A stretch of 32,629 nt of DNA from Acinetobacter rudis (GTDB taxonomy: Bacteria > Pseudomonadota > Gammaproteobacteria > Pseudomonadales > Moraxellaceae), in contig NZ_BBRX01000045.1 in the NCBI RefSeq assembly GCF_000829675.1, positions 1-32,629 on the forward strand, written 5' to 3'. The notes under the pieces were generated by a model, which was not told where the DNA came from, made no database searches, and worked only from the letters and a program-made list of their open reading frames with translations. Shown piece after piece: positions 6,487-15,515 of the stretch. Numbering within the stretch: the stretch's first letter is position 1; each line of letters begins with the position of its first letter. A program made the position numbers and the translations under genes.

Positions 6487-8847
6487 ATGCGTTTAAAACA
6501 ACTAACCATGTGTTTATTAGGATTAAGTATGGCTGCTTGCTCGACTTATCCGATCAGCAATCATTCAAATACCAGTGTGAATTTGGATGATCGTGCTGTA
6601 CAAGGTTTAAATGCCATGTACAACTACCCAAACTATGATTTTAACGGCAGCTTAAATGTTGACTTTGCAGTTGAAAAAAAATCTGGTAACGCTGATAAAA
6701 AGGGAATTGATGCCAAGTTGCAAAGTCAATTGGATCAATATATTGCAGCACAAAACATTAAATTGACCAAACAGGAAAAGGCTGATTTATATCAAGCGAT
6801 TGCTGAGGGAAGAGACAGTTATTCTGGTCGCTCAGATCGCGTACAACAGTTTCTAAGTAATTTCTTAAAACACACTCAGTTTGGCTACGAAGGTTCTGTT
6901 GATTTTCGTGAGCGCCTAGCAACATTTGATTTTTCAGCGAAATATCAAAAGCAAACTTTATTGGTACAAACCAAAGTTCCGATGGCACTTGATTTGAAAA
7001 ACCATAAGTTTTACATCAATTACTTTGGTGTAATGCCGTTTATGGTGAATCAAGAAAACCAAGATAACTATGCTTATGTTGATTTCTCTGAATATAAAGA
7101 TGTAGTTGATAAAATCGACTTTAAAAATCTTGCAACATATTTACAAGAAAACACAGCTGTACCTTATGTGATGGCACGTCCAGAGCAGTTGCAGCGTCAA
7201 AGCCTAAGCGCAGCAGATAAAAGCCAAGGTGTGGTTGAAAAAATCCGTCTGAAATCGAGCTTAGAAGAGTTTATGTTGCAACAAAACTTCTTTGAAGCTG
7301 CGAATCGCGGTTTTGTAAAACACTCTGTTATCGACTTTGAAAAAGTTTTTAATGAAAAACTTGAAAAGATGACCGAAGAGGCGAGCAAATACGACGAATC
7401 TAAGTACAGTACTTATGGTATGGGCGCTGAAGAAGCAGAAGCCTACAAAGCAAGTACTAAGCTTTATAGTCTGGTCAACGAAAAACTGCATGATCGCGGT
7501 GAAGAGAGCGAAGCTCTTGAAGCTGAAGCAGCAGAAGCACCAGCTGACTATGATGAAGCTGTAGATGCGACAGCAGCAGCCACAGAAACATCAGAAGATG
7601 CAGCTGTAGCAGCTGATTATGCCGCTGCACGTGCTGCTGCAGAAGGCGATAGTGATGAAGAAGGCTTATCTGAAGAACAATGTGAAGCTTTACGTGATGG
7701 TAAACAACGTTTCTCAATGGGTGATGTAACTTACTGTCAAGAAGAACATTATGTTTACTTGTTGCCAAGTGCAGATGATGAAGAGACGGAGCATCCGTTT
7801 AAAATCGTCATGTCTGATGACTATGAGAAGTTGGTGAAGAAGTTTGAGGAAAGTGGCTCTGAAAAACTGATCACTGCGGCTGAGTTTAAGAAACTTTGGG
7901 CGGATAATAGCACTGAAATTAATGCACTCTTAGCAACACAAAAACCTAATGAGTTTGTTGTTGACGTCGGTTTAGATGAGAAAGGTCGCGCAGTTAAAGT
8001 GGACTATGATGTCAATATGTATGTGCAAGGCATCGGTACATTTAAGCTAAACTCTGATAACCATATTTTAAATTATGGCCAAGCGAAGAAGATTTCTCGT
8101 GGTCAGTTCAAAAATGCGAAGAGTGTTGAAGAAGTTACTAAAGATTCTCCATTTGAATATATGATTGGTTCTTTAACACGTGCCTTAGGAAGTAAAGGTG
8201 CAGTTGAAGCGTCTTCGGATCAAGCGGTAAAATCATTTGATCGTCAAGTTGAAGATCTTGCAGCGCGTGTTTATGACAACACAGGTTCTTATAGCAAGAC
8301 CTATGAAGCTGTATTCTTGTTCATGCTTAGTCATGAAAAACCAAAGATTGTTCAGTATTATACACCGCGTGAGTTAAATGAAATCGCACGTGTTTATGCA
8401 TATAGTTATGCTGATCAAGAGGTTTATGATCCTAAAGGTAAAGAACTCGCTGAGCTTGAAAAACTTGTTGAGAAGCATAAGTTAGTCAATCGTAATCAGT
8501 TTGCTGACAGTATCGGTAACGAAGTTTACGATGTAACAGCTGCTGCAATGGAAAAACGTAAAGATCGTCAAGAGTGGAACAAATTTGTTGCACAATATAA
8601 GCAGCCAAAAACTGTATTCGCGCAGTACTATATGCAGCAGTTTATTGAGGGTGAAGACCTCGATAATAAGCAAAAAGTACAGCTAAAACGTGTTTCTGAA
8701 ATTTTGGCACAAACTTATCTTGATGCACGTAAGAACCAGTTGACAGCGAAATCAATTGCTAACATTACTGAGTCTGACGAAGAATATATCGACTACTCAC
8801 TTTATAGCGATGTCTATGAGAAAGTAGCAAGCCATTTTAAAAAGTAA
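6487..8847 (+). CDS. Large lipoprotein of unknown function with acidic Ala/Glu linker
   Basis: A 786-residue protein I do not recognise. From the ATG at 6487 it begins MRLKQLTMCLLGLSMAAC, a lipoprotein signal peptide with the acylated cysteine at C18; an in-frame GTG at 6475 would add four residues. The following residue is Ser, so sorting to the outer membrane is plausible. Residues about 40-230 are aromatic-rich and probably beta-structured (NYDFNGSLNVDF, FGYEGSVDF, KFYINYFGVMPFM). A low-complexity Ala/Glu/Asp linker spans about 339-397. C399 and C417 bracket a short segment and could form a disulfide in the periplasm. A second beta-type region follows near 480-540 (EFVVDVGLDEKGRAVKVDYD), and the last 200 residues look helical and charged. 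It is monocistronic, with its own terminator at 8865-8893. Confidence 0.85.
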   Translation: MRLKQLTMCLLGLSMAACSTYPISNHSNTSVNLDDRAVQGLNAMYNYPNYDFNGSLNVDFAVEKKSGNADKKGIDAKLQSQLDQYIAAQNIKLTKQEKADLYQAIAEGRDSYSGRSDRVQQFLSNFLKHTQFGYEGSVDFRERLATFDFSAKYQKQTLLVQTKVPMALDLKNHKFYINYFGVMPFMVNQENQDNYAYVDFSEYKDVVDKIDFKNLATYLQENTAVPYVMARPEQLQRQSLSAADKSQGVVEKIRLKSSLEEFMLQQNFFEAANRGFVKHSVIDFEKVFNEKLEKMTEEASKYDESKYSTYGMGAEEAEAYKASTKLYSLVNEKLHDRGEESEALEAEAAEAPADYDEAVDATAAATETSEDAAVAADYAAARAAAEGDSDEEGLSEEQCEALRDGKQRFSMGDVTYCQEEHYVYLLPSADDEETEHPFKIVMSDDYEKLVKKFEESGSEKLITAAEFKKLWADNSTEINALLATQKPNEFVVDVGLDEKGRAVKVDYDVNMYVQGIGTFKLNSDNHILNYGQAKKISRGQFKNAKSVEEVTKDSPFEYMIGSLTRALGSKGAVEASSDQAVKSFDRQVEDLAARVYDNTGSYSKTYEAVFLFMLSHEKPKIVQYYTPRELNEIARVYAYSYADQEVYDPKGKELAELEKLVEKHKLVNRNQFADSIGNEVYDVTAAAMEKRKDRQEWNKFVAQYKQPKTVFAQYYMQQFIEGEDLDNKQKVQLKRVSEILAQTYLDARKNQLTAKSIANITESDEEYIDYSLYSDVYEKVASHFKK

Positions 8848-8864
8848 TTTGTTCAATTAAACAT

Positions 8865-8893
8865 AAAAGGAGCTTCAATTGAAGCTCCTTTTT
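8865..8893. terminator. Bidirectional intrinsic terminator
   Basis: AAAAGGAGCTTC, loop AATT, then GAAGCTCCTTTTT. The symmetrical A-run and T-run suit both the plus-strand lipoprotein gene (ending 8847) and the minus-strand aroE (ending 8927). Confidence 0.92.
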
Positions 8894-8926
8894 CATGCCA
8901 ATGATCTGAGCTGATAACAGGCTCGG

Positions 8927-9715
8927 TCAAAGGAATTTTTTTAATTCTGGACGGACAGCATGCCAAATATCAAAGGCTTCAATTGCTTGCCCAACTAACA
9001 TGCCATAACCATCACTGTACTCTACACCGCGCTGTGCAGCTTGATCTAAGAAGCTTGATGCTTTGCCATAAGCCATCTCGTAAGCATATTGAAACTGTAA
9101 ATCATCAGGAAGGTGAAGGGCATCGCCTGTAAGGCTGGCAGAGGTAGCATTGATGATCAGATCAAATTCGCCATGCAATTGGTCAAGTGCAGAAGCACGA
9201 AGTTGTGCTGTGCCTACAGACGTTTGTAAGTCCTCAACCAGTTGTTGTGCCCGAGCGACAGTGCGGTTGGCAATTTGGATTGACTGGGCACCTGCTTGAG
9301 CGAGAGGATAAATTACGCCACGCGTAGCGCCGCCTGCACCTAAAATTAAAATACGACTGTTTTTAAGCGGCCAGCCAAGTGCAGTAATCGCATTGACTAA
9401 GCCCTGACCATCGGTGTTGTCACCATGTAAGATGCCATCTTGTATCCAGAGGGTGTTGACCGCCTTGGCAATAGTGGCGCGTTGGCTCAGCTGAGTACAG
9501 AGCGCAAAAGCTTGTTCTTTAAATGGTACAGTGACATTTAAACCTAGGCCTCCCTCTGCAAAAAAGTCCTCTACACTTTGCTGAAAACCATCGAGGGCTG
9601 CTAAGCGTTTATCGTATTGCAGTTCTATACCTTGGTCTTTGGCAAATGCATGATGAAGTTCAGGGGAACGAGATTGTTCGATCGGGTTGCCAATTACTGC
9701 AAAATGTTTAGGCAT
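8927..9715 (-). CDS. aroE: Shikimate dehydrogenase (NADP+)
   Basis: This 262-residue enzyme reduces 3-dehydroshikimate to shikimate with NADPH in the aromatic amino-acid pathway, in the cytoplasm. The shikimate site is visible as SRSPELH (residues 15-21), NVTVPFKE with catalytic K66, and GDNTDG with catalytic D102. The NADP-binding loop GAGGATRG is at 126-133 and the NRT motif that selects NADP is at 150-152. Length and motif spacing are those of AroE rather than the YdiB or quinate dehydrogenase branches. The gene follows hemF on the same strand after 127 bases that contain two small hairpins, so it is probably partly co-transcribed with hemF. Confidence 0.96.
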   Translation of the reverse strand: MPKHFAVIGNPIEQSRSPELHHAFAKDQGIELQYDKRLAALDGFQQSVEDFFAEGGLGLNVTVPFKEQAFALCTQLSQRATIAKAVNTLWIQDGILHGDNTDGQGLVNAITALGWPLKNSRILILGAGGATRGVIYPLAQAGAQSIQIANRTVARAQQLVEDLQTSVGTAQLRASALDQLHGEFDLIINATSASLTGDALHLPDDLQFQYAYEMAYGKASSFLDQAAQRGVEYSDGYGMLVGQAIEAFDIWHAVRPELKKFL

Positions 9716-9764
9716 AGCGTACAGTCCATCGAAGTATGAAGTAGATAAATATCACTAAATATTA

Positions 9765-9811
9765 ACTGCAATAGCAGTAAATACAAGGCCAGCACATCTA
9801 GGATGTACTGG
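9765..9811. repeat. Two small adjacent hairpins between hemF and aroE
   Basis: ACTGC-AATA-GCAGT (9765-9778) and CCAG-C-ACATC-TAG-GATGT-A-CTGG (9789-9811, with one A/C mismatch) lie in the hemF-aroE gap. Neither is followed by a T-run on the minus strand, so they are better read as RNA structures or processing sites than as terminators. Confidence 0.45.
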
Positions 9812-9842
9812 GTAAGAGATCGTTATATGGGCAGTGATACTG

Positions 9843-10787
9843 TTAGTTACTGAGTTCGGTTAACCAGTCTCTTGGCTTTAGATAATAGTCAACTAAACGC
9901 TTTTCTGGAGATTGTTCATCCCAGACAGGTCGATATGACCAAGCTGCAAGGTTTGGTAAACTCACTAAAATTGACTCTATGCGTCCACCTGTTTGTAATC
10001 CAAATAGTGTTCCACGGTCATAGACCAAGTTATATTCGACATAGCGACCACGACGGTAGAGCTGGAAGTCACGTTGCGCCTCAGTATAGGCTTTGTCTTG
10101 GTTGTTCTTGAAAATGGCAAGTATTGCTTCTAGATAACCATTGCCGACTGCTTGAATGTATTCGAAACATTTTTCGAAATCCCAACAGTTGAGGTCATCA
10201 AAAAATAGACCACCAACACCACGTTGTTCATCACGATGTTTTAAATAAAAGTAATCATCACACCACTGTTTATGTTTCGCATAAAGAGTATCTCCAAACG
10301 GGGCACAAAGATCATGCGCTTTTTGATGCCATGCCAAAATGTCACTGTCGTTTGGATAAAACGGTGTTAAATCAAACCCACCACCAAACCACCAGATGGG
10401 TGCTTTACCTTCAGGTTCAGCAATAAATAAGCGAACGTTGGCATGTGAGGTCGGTACATTGGGGTTTTTAGGGTGAATTACGACTGAAACGCCCATAGCT
10501 TGTGCTTGAGCGCCGGCAATATCTGGGTGACGCTCGGTTGCTGAGGCTGGTAACTTGGTGATATCAATGTGTGAGAACATTACACCCCCTTTTTCAATGA
10601 CTTCTCCATCCTGAATTACGCGTGATATGCCACCACCGCCTTCAGGTCGAGTCCAATGGTCAGCATTAAATTGTACTGTACTGCCATTTTTTTGCTCTTG
10701 TTGTTCAAGGGCAGAACAAATACGGGCCTGTAGATCGAGGAGAAATTCGCGAACGCGTTGAATATCAGCTGGAGTAGGGTGCTGCAT
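9843..10787 (-). CDS. hemF: Oxygen-dependent coproporphyrinogen III oxidase
   Basis: This 314-residue cytoplasmic enzyme uses O2 to decarboxylate coproporphyrinogen III to protoporphyrinogen IX. Family signatures are [13 protein letters not shown] (residues 45-57), VPTSHANVR (111-119), the [12 protein letters not shown] block (134-145), [11 protein letters not shown] (177-187) and [12 protein letters not shown] (249-260). The ATG at 10787 is preceded by GAGGA five bases upstream and gives the expected length (E. coli HemF is 299 residues). Longer in-frame starts up to 10829 exist, but one of them (ATGAGG) overlaps this ribosome-binding site. It is divergent from hemN with roughly 260 bases between the two starts, so aerobic and oxygen-independent versions of the same reaction flank one control region. 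aroE follows it. Confidence 0.96.
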   Translation of the reverse strand: MQHPTPADIQRVREFLLDLQARICSALEQQEQKNGSTVQFNADHWTRPEGGGGISRVIQDGEVIEKGGVMFSHIDITKLPASATERHPDIAGAQAQAMGVSVVIHPKNPNVPTSHANVRLFIAEPEGKAPIWWFGGGFDLTPFYPNDSDILAWHQKAHDLCAPFGDTLYAKHKQWCDDYFYLKHRDEQRGVGGLFFDDLNCWDFEKCFEYIQAVGNGYLEAILAIFKNNQDKAYTEAQRDFQLYRRGRYVEYNLVYDRGTLFGLQTGGRIESILVSLPNLAAWSYRPVWDEQSPEKRLVDYYLKPRDWLTELSN

Positions 10788-11047
10788 GCTGGTCCTCATA
10801 AAGATAGAGTGTAAGATGAGCCACATCAAAGCATAAAATCATTAAAAAAGAAAACCGTTGCGAAATGAAGCTGTTTTTTGATCGTTGCTCTGTTGGTTTT
10901 AGCATCTAGGCACTTTTTCAATGTTGCAATCCTGAGCAATTCGCTAGGTTGAAATCTAGGTTTAAGCCCAGCACAATGTATTAAGCCTAAATCTATTGTT
11001 ATGTATTTAGCTGATTGTGAATGTTAATCACTTACTGAGCCGTGAAT

Positions 11048-12412
11048 ATGAGTTGTTCTTTAATTCAAAAATACAATGTGGCAGGGCCACGTTATACCAG
11101 CTATCCAACGGTTCCGTATTGGGATGAGACCTCATTTTCATTACTACATTGGAAACAATCATTAAAACGAGCCTTTGATGAGTCGAACCAAAGCGAGGGC
11201 ATCAGCTTATATATCCATTTACCTTTTTGTGAAAGCTTATGTACTTTTTGTGGGTGTCATAAGAAAGTGACTAAGCGTCATGAGATGGAGCAACCCTATA
11301 TTCAAGCTGTCTTAAAAGAATGGGATTTATATTGTCAATTATTAGAAGAAAAACCGATCATTAAAGAAATTCACTTAGGTGGTGGTACACCGACCTTTTT
11401 CTCTGTTGAACATTTACAGCAATTAATTCAAGGTATTTTGCTCAAAGCCGATATTGCTGATGATTATGAATTTAGCTTTGAGGGGCACCCCAATAATACG
11501 ACGCGTGAACATTTACAGGCACTGTATGATCTGGGTTTTCGCCGTGTAAGCTATGGGGTACAGGACTATAATCAGGCTGTGCAAAAGGCCATTCATCGGA
11601 TTCAGCCCTTTGAGCATGTTCAACAGGTAACTCAGTGGGCGCGAGAAATAGGTTACACCTCGATTTCACATGATCTTGTTTTTGGTTTACCGTTTCAAAC
11701 TTTAGCGGATGTGCTAAACACGATCGATTTGACCAAGAGTTTAATGCCAGATCGTTTGGCATTTTACAGTTACGCGCATGTGCCATGGATTAAAGGCAAT
11801 GGGCAACGAGGTTTTAAGGATCAAGATGTTCCCAAAGATGATGTTAAGCGCACATTGTATGAAGAGGGTAAAAAGCAGCTTTTAGCGCATGGTTATCATG
11901 AAATTGGCATGGATCATTTTGCATTAAGCAAAGATGGAATGTATCAGTCCTTTCAAGCAGGAACCTTGCATCGTAATTTTATGGGATACACCTCATCGAA
12001 AACTCAGGTCATGATAGGTTTGGGGGTATCTTCGATTAGTGACAGTTGGTATAGCTTTGCACAGAATGAAAAAAACTTAGATGCTTATTATGCTTGTTTG
12101 GAAAATAATCAAATTCCCGTAGTTAAAGGGCATGTGTTAAGTACAGAAGATTTGAAAATCCGTAAGCATATTTTAAATTTGATGTGTACTTTCCAAACTT
12201 CATGGTCGGATCAAGCGATGGATTTTGTTGAGCGAGAGCAAGTCATCCAGCAACTTGCTGAAATGCAACAGGATGGTTTAGTACAGATCCAAAAGGACCA
12301 TATTGTGATTACACAGCAGGGAAAACCTTTTGTACGTAATATTTGTATGGCATTCGATTTGCATTTGAAACGTAGAAAACCTGAGACACAGATTTTTTCG
12401 ATGACGATTTAG
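11048..12412 (+). CDS. hemN: Oxygen-independent coproporphyrinogen III dehydrogenase
   Basis: A 454-residue radical-SAM enzyme that performs the HemF reaction without O2. PRYTSYPT (residues 14-21) and the HLPFCESLCTFCGCHK block with C61, C65 and C68 are diagnostic of genuine HemN rather than HemW. GGGTPTFF (111-118) binds SAM, and E145 and Q172 fall at the positions reported as SAM contacts in E. coli HemN (457 residues). The C-terminal RNICMAFD motif is also HemN-specific. The ATG at 11048 has TGAG eight bases upstream; the in-frame GTG at 11042 would add two residues. In an organism generally regarded as aerobic, this enzyme probably serves low-oxygen growth. Terminator at 12466-12487. Confidence 0.95.
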   Translation: MSCSLIQKYNVAGPRYTSYPTVPYWDETSFSLLHWKQSLKRAFDESNQSEGISLYIHLPFCESLCTFCGCHKKVTKRHEMEQPYIQAVLKEWDLYCQLLEEKPIIKEIHLGGGTPTFFSVEHLQQLIQGILLKADIADDYEFSFEGHPNNTTREHLQALYDLGFRRVSYGVQDYNQAVQKAIHRIQPFEHVQQVTQWAREIGYTSISHDLVFGLPFQTLADVLNTIDLTKSLMPDRLAFYSYAHVPWIKGNGQRGFKDQDVPKDDVKRTLYEEGKKQLLAHGYHEIGMDHFALSKDGMYQSFQAGTLHRNFMGYTSSKTQVMIGLGVSSISDSWYSFAQNEKNLDAYYACLENNQIPVVKGHVLSTEDLKIRKHILNLMCTFQTSWSDQAMDFVEREQVIQQLAEMQQDGLVQIQKDHIVITQQGKPFVRNICMAFDLHLKRRKPETQIFSMTI

Positions 12413-12465
12413 GCAAACACGAGCAAAGCTCGATTGCAGTAAATCGCGAGCTACGGTTGGATATA

Positions 12466-12487
12466 GGGGACATGAGTCCCCTTTTTG
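12466..12487 (+). terminator. Intrinsic terminator of hemN
   Basis: GGGGAC (12466-12471), loop ATGA, GTCCCC (12476-12481), then five T. It lies 54 bases after the hemN stop and faces the plus strand. Confidence 0.85.
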
Positions 12488-12492
12488 ACAGG

Positions 12493-12510
12493 GGCGACAT
12501 TGATGTCGCC
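12493..12510. terminator. Second hairpin between hemN and ribA
   Basis: GGCGACAT and ATGTCGCC form an 18-base near-perfect palindrome, followed by TTTG on the plus strand. It could back up the hemN terminator or end the minus-strand ribA transcript, although no T-run follows on the minus strand. Confidence 0.5.
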
Positions 12511-12560
12511 TTTGCGATTAAAAACAATGATAAGACGATTTTTTTTGTTAAAACACATTG

Positions 12561-13175
12561 TTAAAAATCATCTTTTTCGTACATATGTGACATACGCTCG
12601 TGTTTGGTTTTTAGATAATCGGCATTCTTAGGGTTGAGTCCGACAGTTAAAGGAACTCGCTCGACAACATCAATGTTTAGATCTTGCAATGCTTTGATTT
12701 TCAGCGGATTATTGGTAATCAACTTCACCTGCTTAATTTTTAGATGTTGCAACATAATGCTACACATATCATAACGACGTGCATCTGCTGGTAAGTTAAG
12801 TAGTAAGTTGGCATCTACAGTGTCATGGCCTTGATCTTGTAGCGCGTAGGCACGGATTTTATTGGTTAAACCAATACCACGGCCTTCTTGGCGCAAATAC
12901 AGAATCACGCCTTGACCTGCTGCATTAATCATTTTCATCGTATTTTGTAACTGTGGACCACAATCACACTTGAGTGAACCAAATGCATCACCTGTTAAGC
13001 ACTCAGAATGTAAACGTACTAAAACAGGTTCCGTTGGCGCATTTTCTAAACCTTTGGACAAGGCAACATGTTCTTCACCGGTCTGAGGATCTTGGAATAC
13101 GCTGACTTTAAAGTCCCCAAACGCAGTTGGGAGTTGAGAGGTTGCAACAAATTCTATCGGCACGAGTTGATCCAT
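12561..13175 (-). CDS. ribA: GTP cyclohydrolase II
   Basis: This 204-residue cytoplasmic enzyme opens GTP to 2,5-diamino-6-ribosylamino-pyrimidinone phosphate, the first step of riboflavin synthesis. The zinc ligands are C59, C70 and C72 in [18 protein letters not shown], followed by the GTP-binding [15 protein letters not shown] (residues 93-107) and GHDTVDAN. It is a stand-alone RibA, not the RibBA fusion. The start ATG at 13175 gives the expected N-terminus. I looked for an FMN riboswitch upstream and saw none; in this group I would expect one on ribB rather than ribA. The gene is divergent from dxs and convergent with hemN. Confidence 0.96.
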   Translation of the reverse strand: MDQLVPIEFVATSQLPTAFGDFKVSVFQDPQTGEEHVALSKGLENAPTEPVLVRLHSECLTGDAFGSLKCDCGPQLQNTMKMINAAGQGVILYLRQEGRGIGLTNKIRAYALQDQGHDTVDANLLLNLPADARRYDMCSIMLQHLKIKQVKLITNNPLKIKALQDLNIDVVERVPLTVGLNPKNADYLKTKHERMSHMYEKDDF

Positions 13176-13390
13176 TTATGAGATTCGATATAGGCTAAAG
13201 TATAGCTTAAAGCTCAAGTATTAATAGAACTGTGAATTATGTTTGCATGCTTTACGTTTTCTTTTTTGTATAAAGCGAACGATAATGGTTGATAAGTTGT
13301 AAGAATATTCTGGATAATCAGGATCAAGATACAAGTAGGATATGCTTTTTATCCTTAAGCATGACCAATCACCATGTATTTGATTGGAAG

Positions 13391-13399
13391 TGATATAAT
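13391..13399 (+). promoter_or_regulatory. Extended -10 promoter of dxs
   Basis: TGATATAAT contains a perfect TATAAT (13394-13399) with an upstream TG, an extended -10 element that can work without a good -35; none is obvious. It would start transcription near 13406, about 63 bases before the dxs start. Confidence 0.6.
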
Positions 13400-13468
13400 T
13401 CGACCCTAATCGCATTTACCCGTTTACCTAGCTTAGGATTTGCCAGGCTAAAGAAGGCTTTGCCATAT

Positions 13469-15382
13469 ATGTTGTATACAGAAATACCTGCTCAGCGTCC
13501 TGTTACGCCTTTGTTGGATGAAATTAATCATCCTCAGCAATTACGTCAACTTGAGCAAAGCCAGTTAACTCAAGTGGCGGATCAATTACGCCAGTATATA
13601 CTTTATGCCGCTGGGCAAAGTGGTGGTCATTTTGGTGCAAACCTAGGTGTCATCGAACTTACTGTGGCTTTGCATTATTGTTTTAATACACCTTCAGATC
13701 GCCTGATTTGGGATGTAGGTCATCAGGCTTATCCTCACAAAGTCTTAACAGGTCGTCGTGACCGTTTGACGAGCATACGTGCCAAAGATGGTTTGGCTGC
13801 TTTTCCTGCACGGGAAGAGTCTGAGTTTGATACTTTTGGTGTGGGCCATTCATCAACAGCGATTTCTGCTGGTTTAGGGATGGCCTTAGCACGCCGTTAT
13901 CAAAAAGATCCGTGCCAAGTGGTTTCTGTCGTAGGCGATGGTGCCATGACTGCAGGTATGGCTTTTGAAGCTTTAAATGATGCTGTGGCACATGATGCAG
14001 ATTTAATTGTTATTTTAAATGACAATGATATGTCAATCTCATGTAGTACAGGTGGTTTTGCTAAACACTTGGCTGCAATTTGGGAGCAGGGCCAATCTGT
14101 ACAACTCGATGACCAAGGTCAGCCATTTATCCAGTCACATCCTGATTGGTGCTACAACTCACGGTTACATCAACCTGCAACTGATGCGGCAGATAACTTA
14201 TTTAAAGCAATCGGTTTTGATTACTTCGGTCCTTTTGATGGTCACGATGTTGAGCAATTAGTTAATGTGCTCAATGCTGTGAAGAAACGCAAAGGCCCAC
14301 GCTTAGTTCATGTCTATACCGTTAAAGGTAAAGGTTTTGCACCAGCAGAAGCAGATCAAATTAAATACCATGCAATAGGTAAGAGTACCGCTTCTGGTGC
14401 ATCTAGCCAGCCAAATGCGCCAAAATATGCAGATGTATTTGGTCAATGGCTTTGTGATGAGGCAGAACAAGACAACCGTTTACTTGCGATTACACCAGCA
14501 ATGTGTGAAGGCTCGGGTATGGTTAAGTTTGCAGCAAAATATCCAGAGCGATATTTTGATGTGGCCATTGCAGAACAACATGCTGTGACCCTTGCAGCAG
14601 GGATGGCTTGTGAAGGTCTGAAACCTGTAGTGGCAATTTACTCTACCTTCTTGCAACGTGGTTATGATCAGTTGATCCATGATGTTGCTTTACAGAATCT
14701 TGATGTGACTTTCGGGATTGATCGTGCTGGTTTGGTCGGTGAGGATGGTCCAACTCATGCTGGAGCATATGATTATGCTTATATGCGAACTGTACCTAAT
14801 ATTGTGATCATGGCGCCAAAAGATGAAAACGAATGCCGCCAAATGTTACATACCGCATATCTGCATCCTGGACCTGCCGCAGTTCGTTATCCACGTGGCA
14901 ATGGCTTAGGGGTTCACATCGAGTCAGAACTAAAAAGCTTAGAAATTGGTCGGGCTGAGGTTGTTGCAAGTTTTAATACCGATGCATCGGCGCGTATTAC
15001 AATTTTAGCTTTTGGTAGTCGTGTAAGTGTTGCCATCGCAGCTGCTGAGCAGTTAGCTAATGCTGATTCAGTCGCGGTTGATGTCATCAATATGCGTTTT
15101 GTGAAGCCTTTAGATGCGCAGATGATCCGAGACTATGCTGCTAAAACCGATTTATTTGTCACGGTTGAAGAGCATGCAGTGATGGCAGGTGCAGGAAGTG
15201 CTGTGAATGAATTGTTGGTTCAAGAGCAAATCTTGAAACCGATGCTCAATCTTGGTTTACCTGATGAGTTCTTAGCGCAGGCTACACATCATGAAATGTT
15301 GCATGACTGTGGCTTGGATGCACAAGGCATTTACCGATCTATCATGAAAACTTGGACACAATTGACCGTAGAAATTGAGTGA
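13469..15382 (+). CDS. dxs: 1-deoxy-D-xylulose-5-phosphate synthase
   Basis: This 637-residue thiamine-diphosphate enzyme condenses pyruvate with glyceraldehyde 3-phosphate, the first step of the MEP isoprenoid pathway; its product also feeds thiamine and pyridoxal synthesis. Visible features are [16 protein letters not shown] (residues 81-96), the ThDP/Mg motif GDGAMTAG (157-164) through NDND (184-187), catalytic E369 in IAEQHAV, and [14 protein letters not shown] in the transketolase-like central domain. The ATG at 13469 has AAGAAGG about eleven bases upstream and gives [11 protein letters not shown], the length I remember for Acinetobacter Dxs. An in-frame TTG at 13460 lies almost on that site and is unlikely. 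A strong terminator follows at 15434. Confidence 0.97.
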   Translation: MLYTEIPAQRPVTPLLDEINHPQQLRQLEQSQLTQVADQLRQYILYAAGQSGGHFGANLGVIELTVALHYCFNTPSDRLIWDVGHQAYPHKVLTGRRDRLTSIRAKDGLAAFPAREESEFDTFGVGHSSTAISAGLGMALARRYQKDPCQVVSVVGDGAMTAGMAFEALNDAVAHDADLIVILNDNDMSISCSTGGFAKHLAAIWEQGQSVQLDDQGQPFIQSHPDWCYNSRLHQPATDAADNLFKAIGFDYFGPFDGHDVEQLVNVLNAVKKRKGPRLVHVYTVKGKGFAPAEADQIKYHAIGKSTASGASSQPNAPKYADVFGQWLCDEAEQDNRLLAITPAMCEGSGMVKFAAKYPERYFDVAIAEQHAVTLAAGMACEGLKPVVAIYSTFLQRGYDQLIHDVALQNLDVTFGIDRAGLVGEDGPTHAGAYDYAYMRTVPNIVIMAPKDENECRQMLHTAYLHPGPAAVRYPRGNGLGVHIESELKSLEIGRAEVVASFNTDASARITILAFGSRVSVAIAAAEQLANADSVAVDVINMRFVKPLDAQMIRDYAAKTDLFVTVEEHAVMAGAGSAVNELLVQEQILKPMLNLGLPDEFLAQATHHEMLHDCGLDAQGIYRSIMKTWTQLTVEIE

Positions 15383-15433
15383 ATAATCTGCCTAATTTCA
15401 ATTGATTAAAAAGTTTTAGAAAAAACATCCCCA

Positions 15434-15470
15434 AAAAGCGTCGACATTTGCTAAAATGTCGACGCTTTTA
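15434..15470 (+). terminator. Strong intrinsic terminator between dxs and suhB
   Basis: AAAAGCGTCGACATTT (15434-15449) pairs perfectly over 16 bp with 15454-15469 around a GCTA loop; the 3' arm ends in TTTT. It should end the dxs transcript and implies that suhB has its own promoter. Confidence 0.9.
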
Positions 15471-15515
15471 TGCATTATTCTTTATCAGTATTTTCTAATT
15501 TGTAGTGGGTGTTTA

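Noticed and set aside
7475..7768. His/Leu-rich frame on the minus strand opposite the acidic linker of the large lipoprotein
   Set aside because: It is a reverse-complement shadow of the GCA/GAA-rich linker codons.
11012..11031. Possible FNR/ANR or CRP site before hemN
   Set aside because: TGATT-N9-AATCA and TGTGA-N7-TCAC are both spaced wrongly for FNR (N4) and CRP (N6). Kept only as part of the hemF/hemN finding.
13176..13250. FMN riboswitch upstream of ribA
   Set aside because: None of the conserved RFN stems or core sequences could be recognised, and the upstream segment is short and A/T-rich.
15456..15515. 20-residue N-terminal extension of SuhB
   Set aside because: It would be encoded partly inside the dxs terminator hairpin and has no counterpart in the family.
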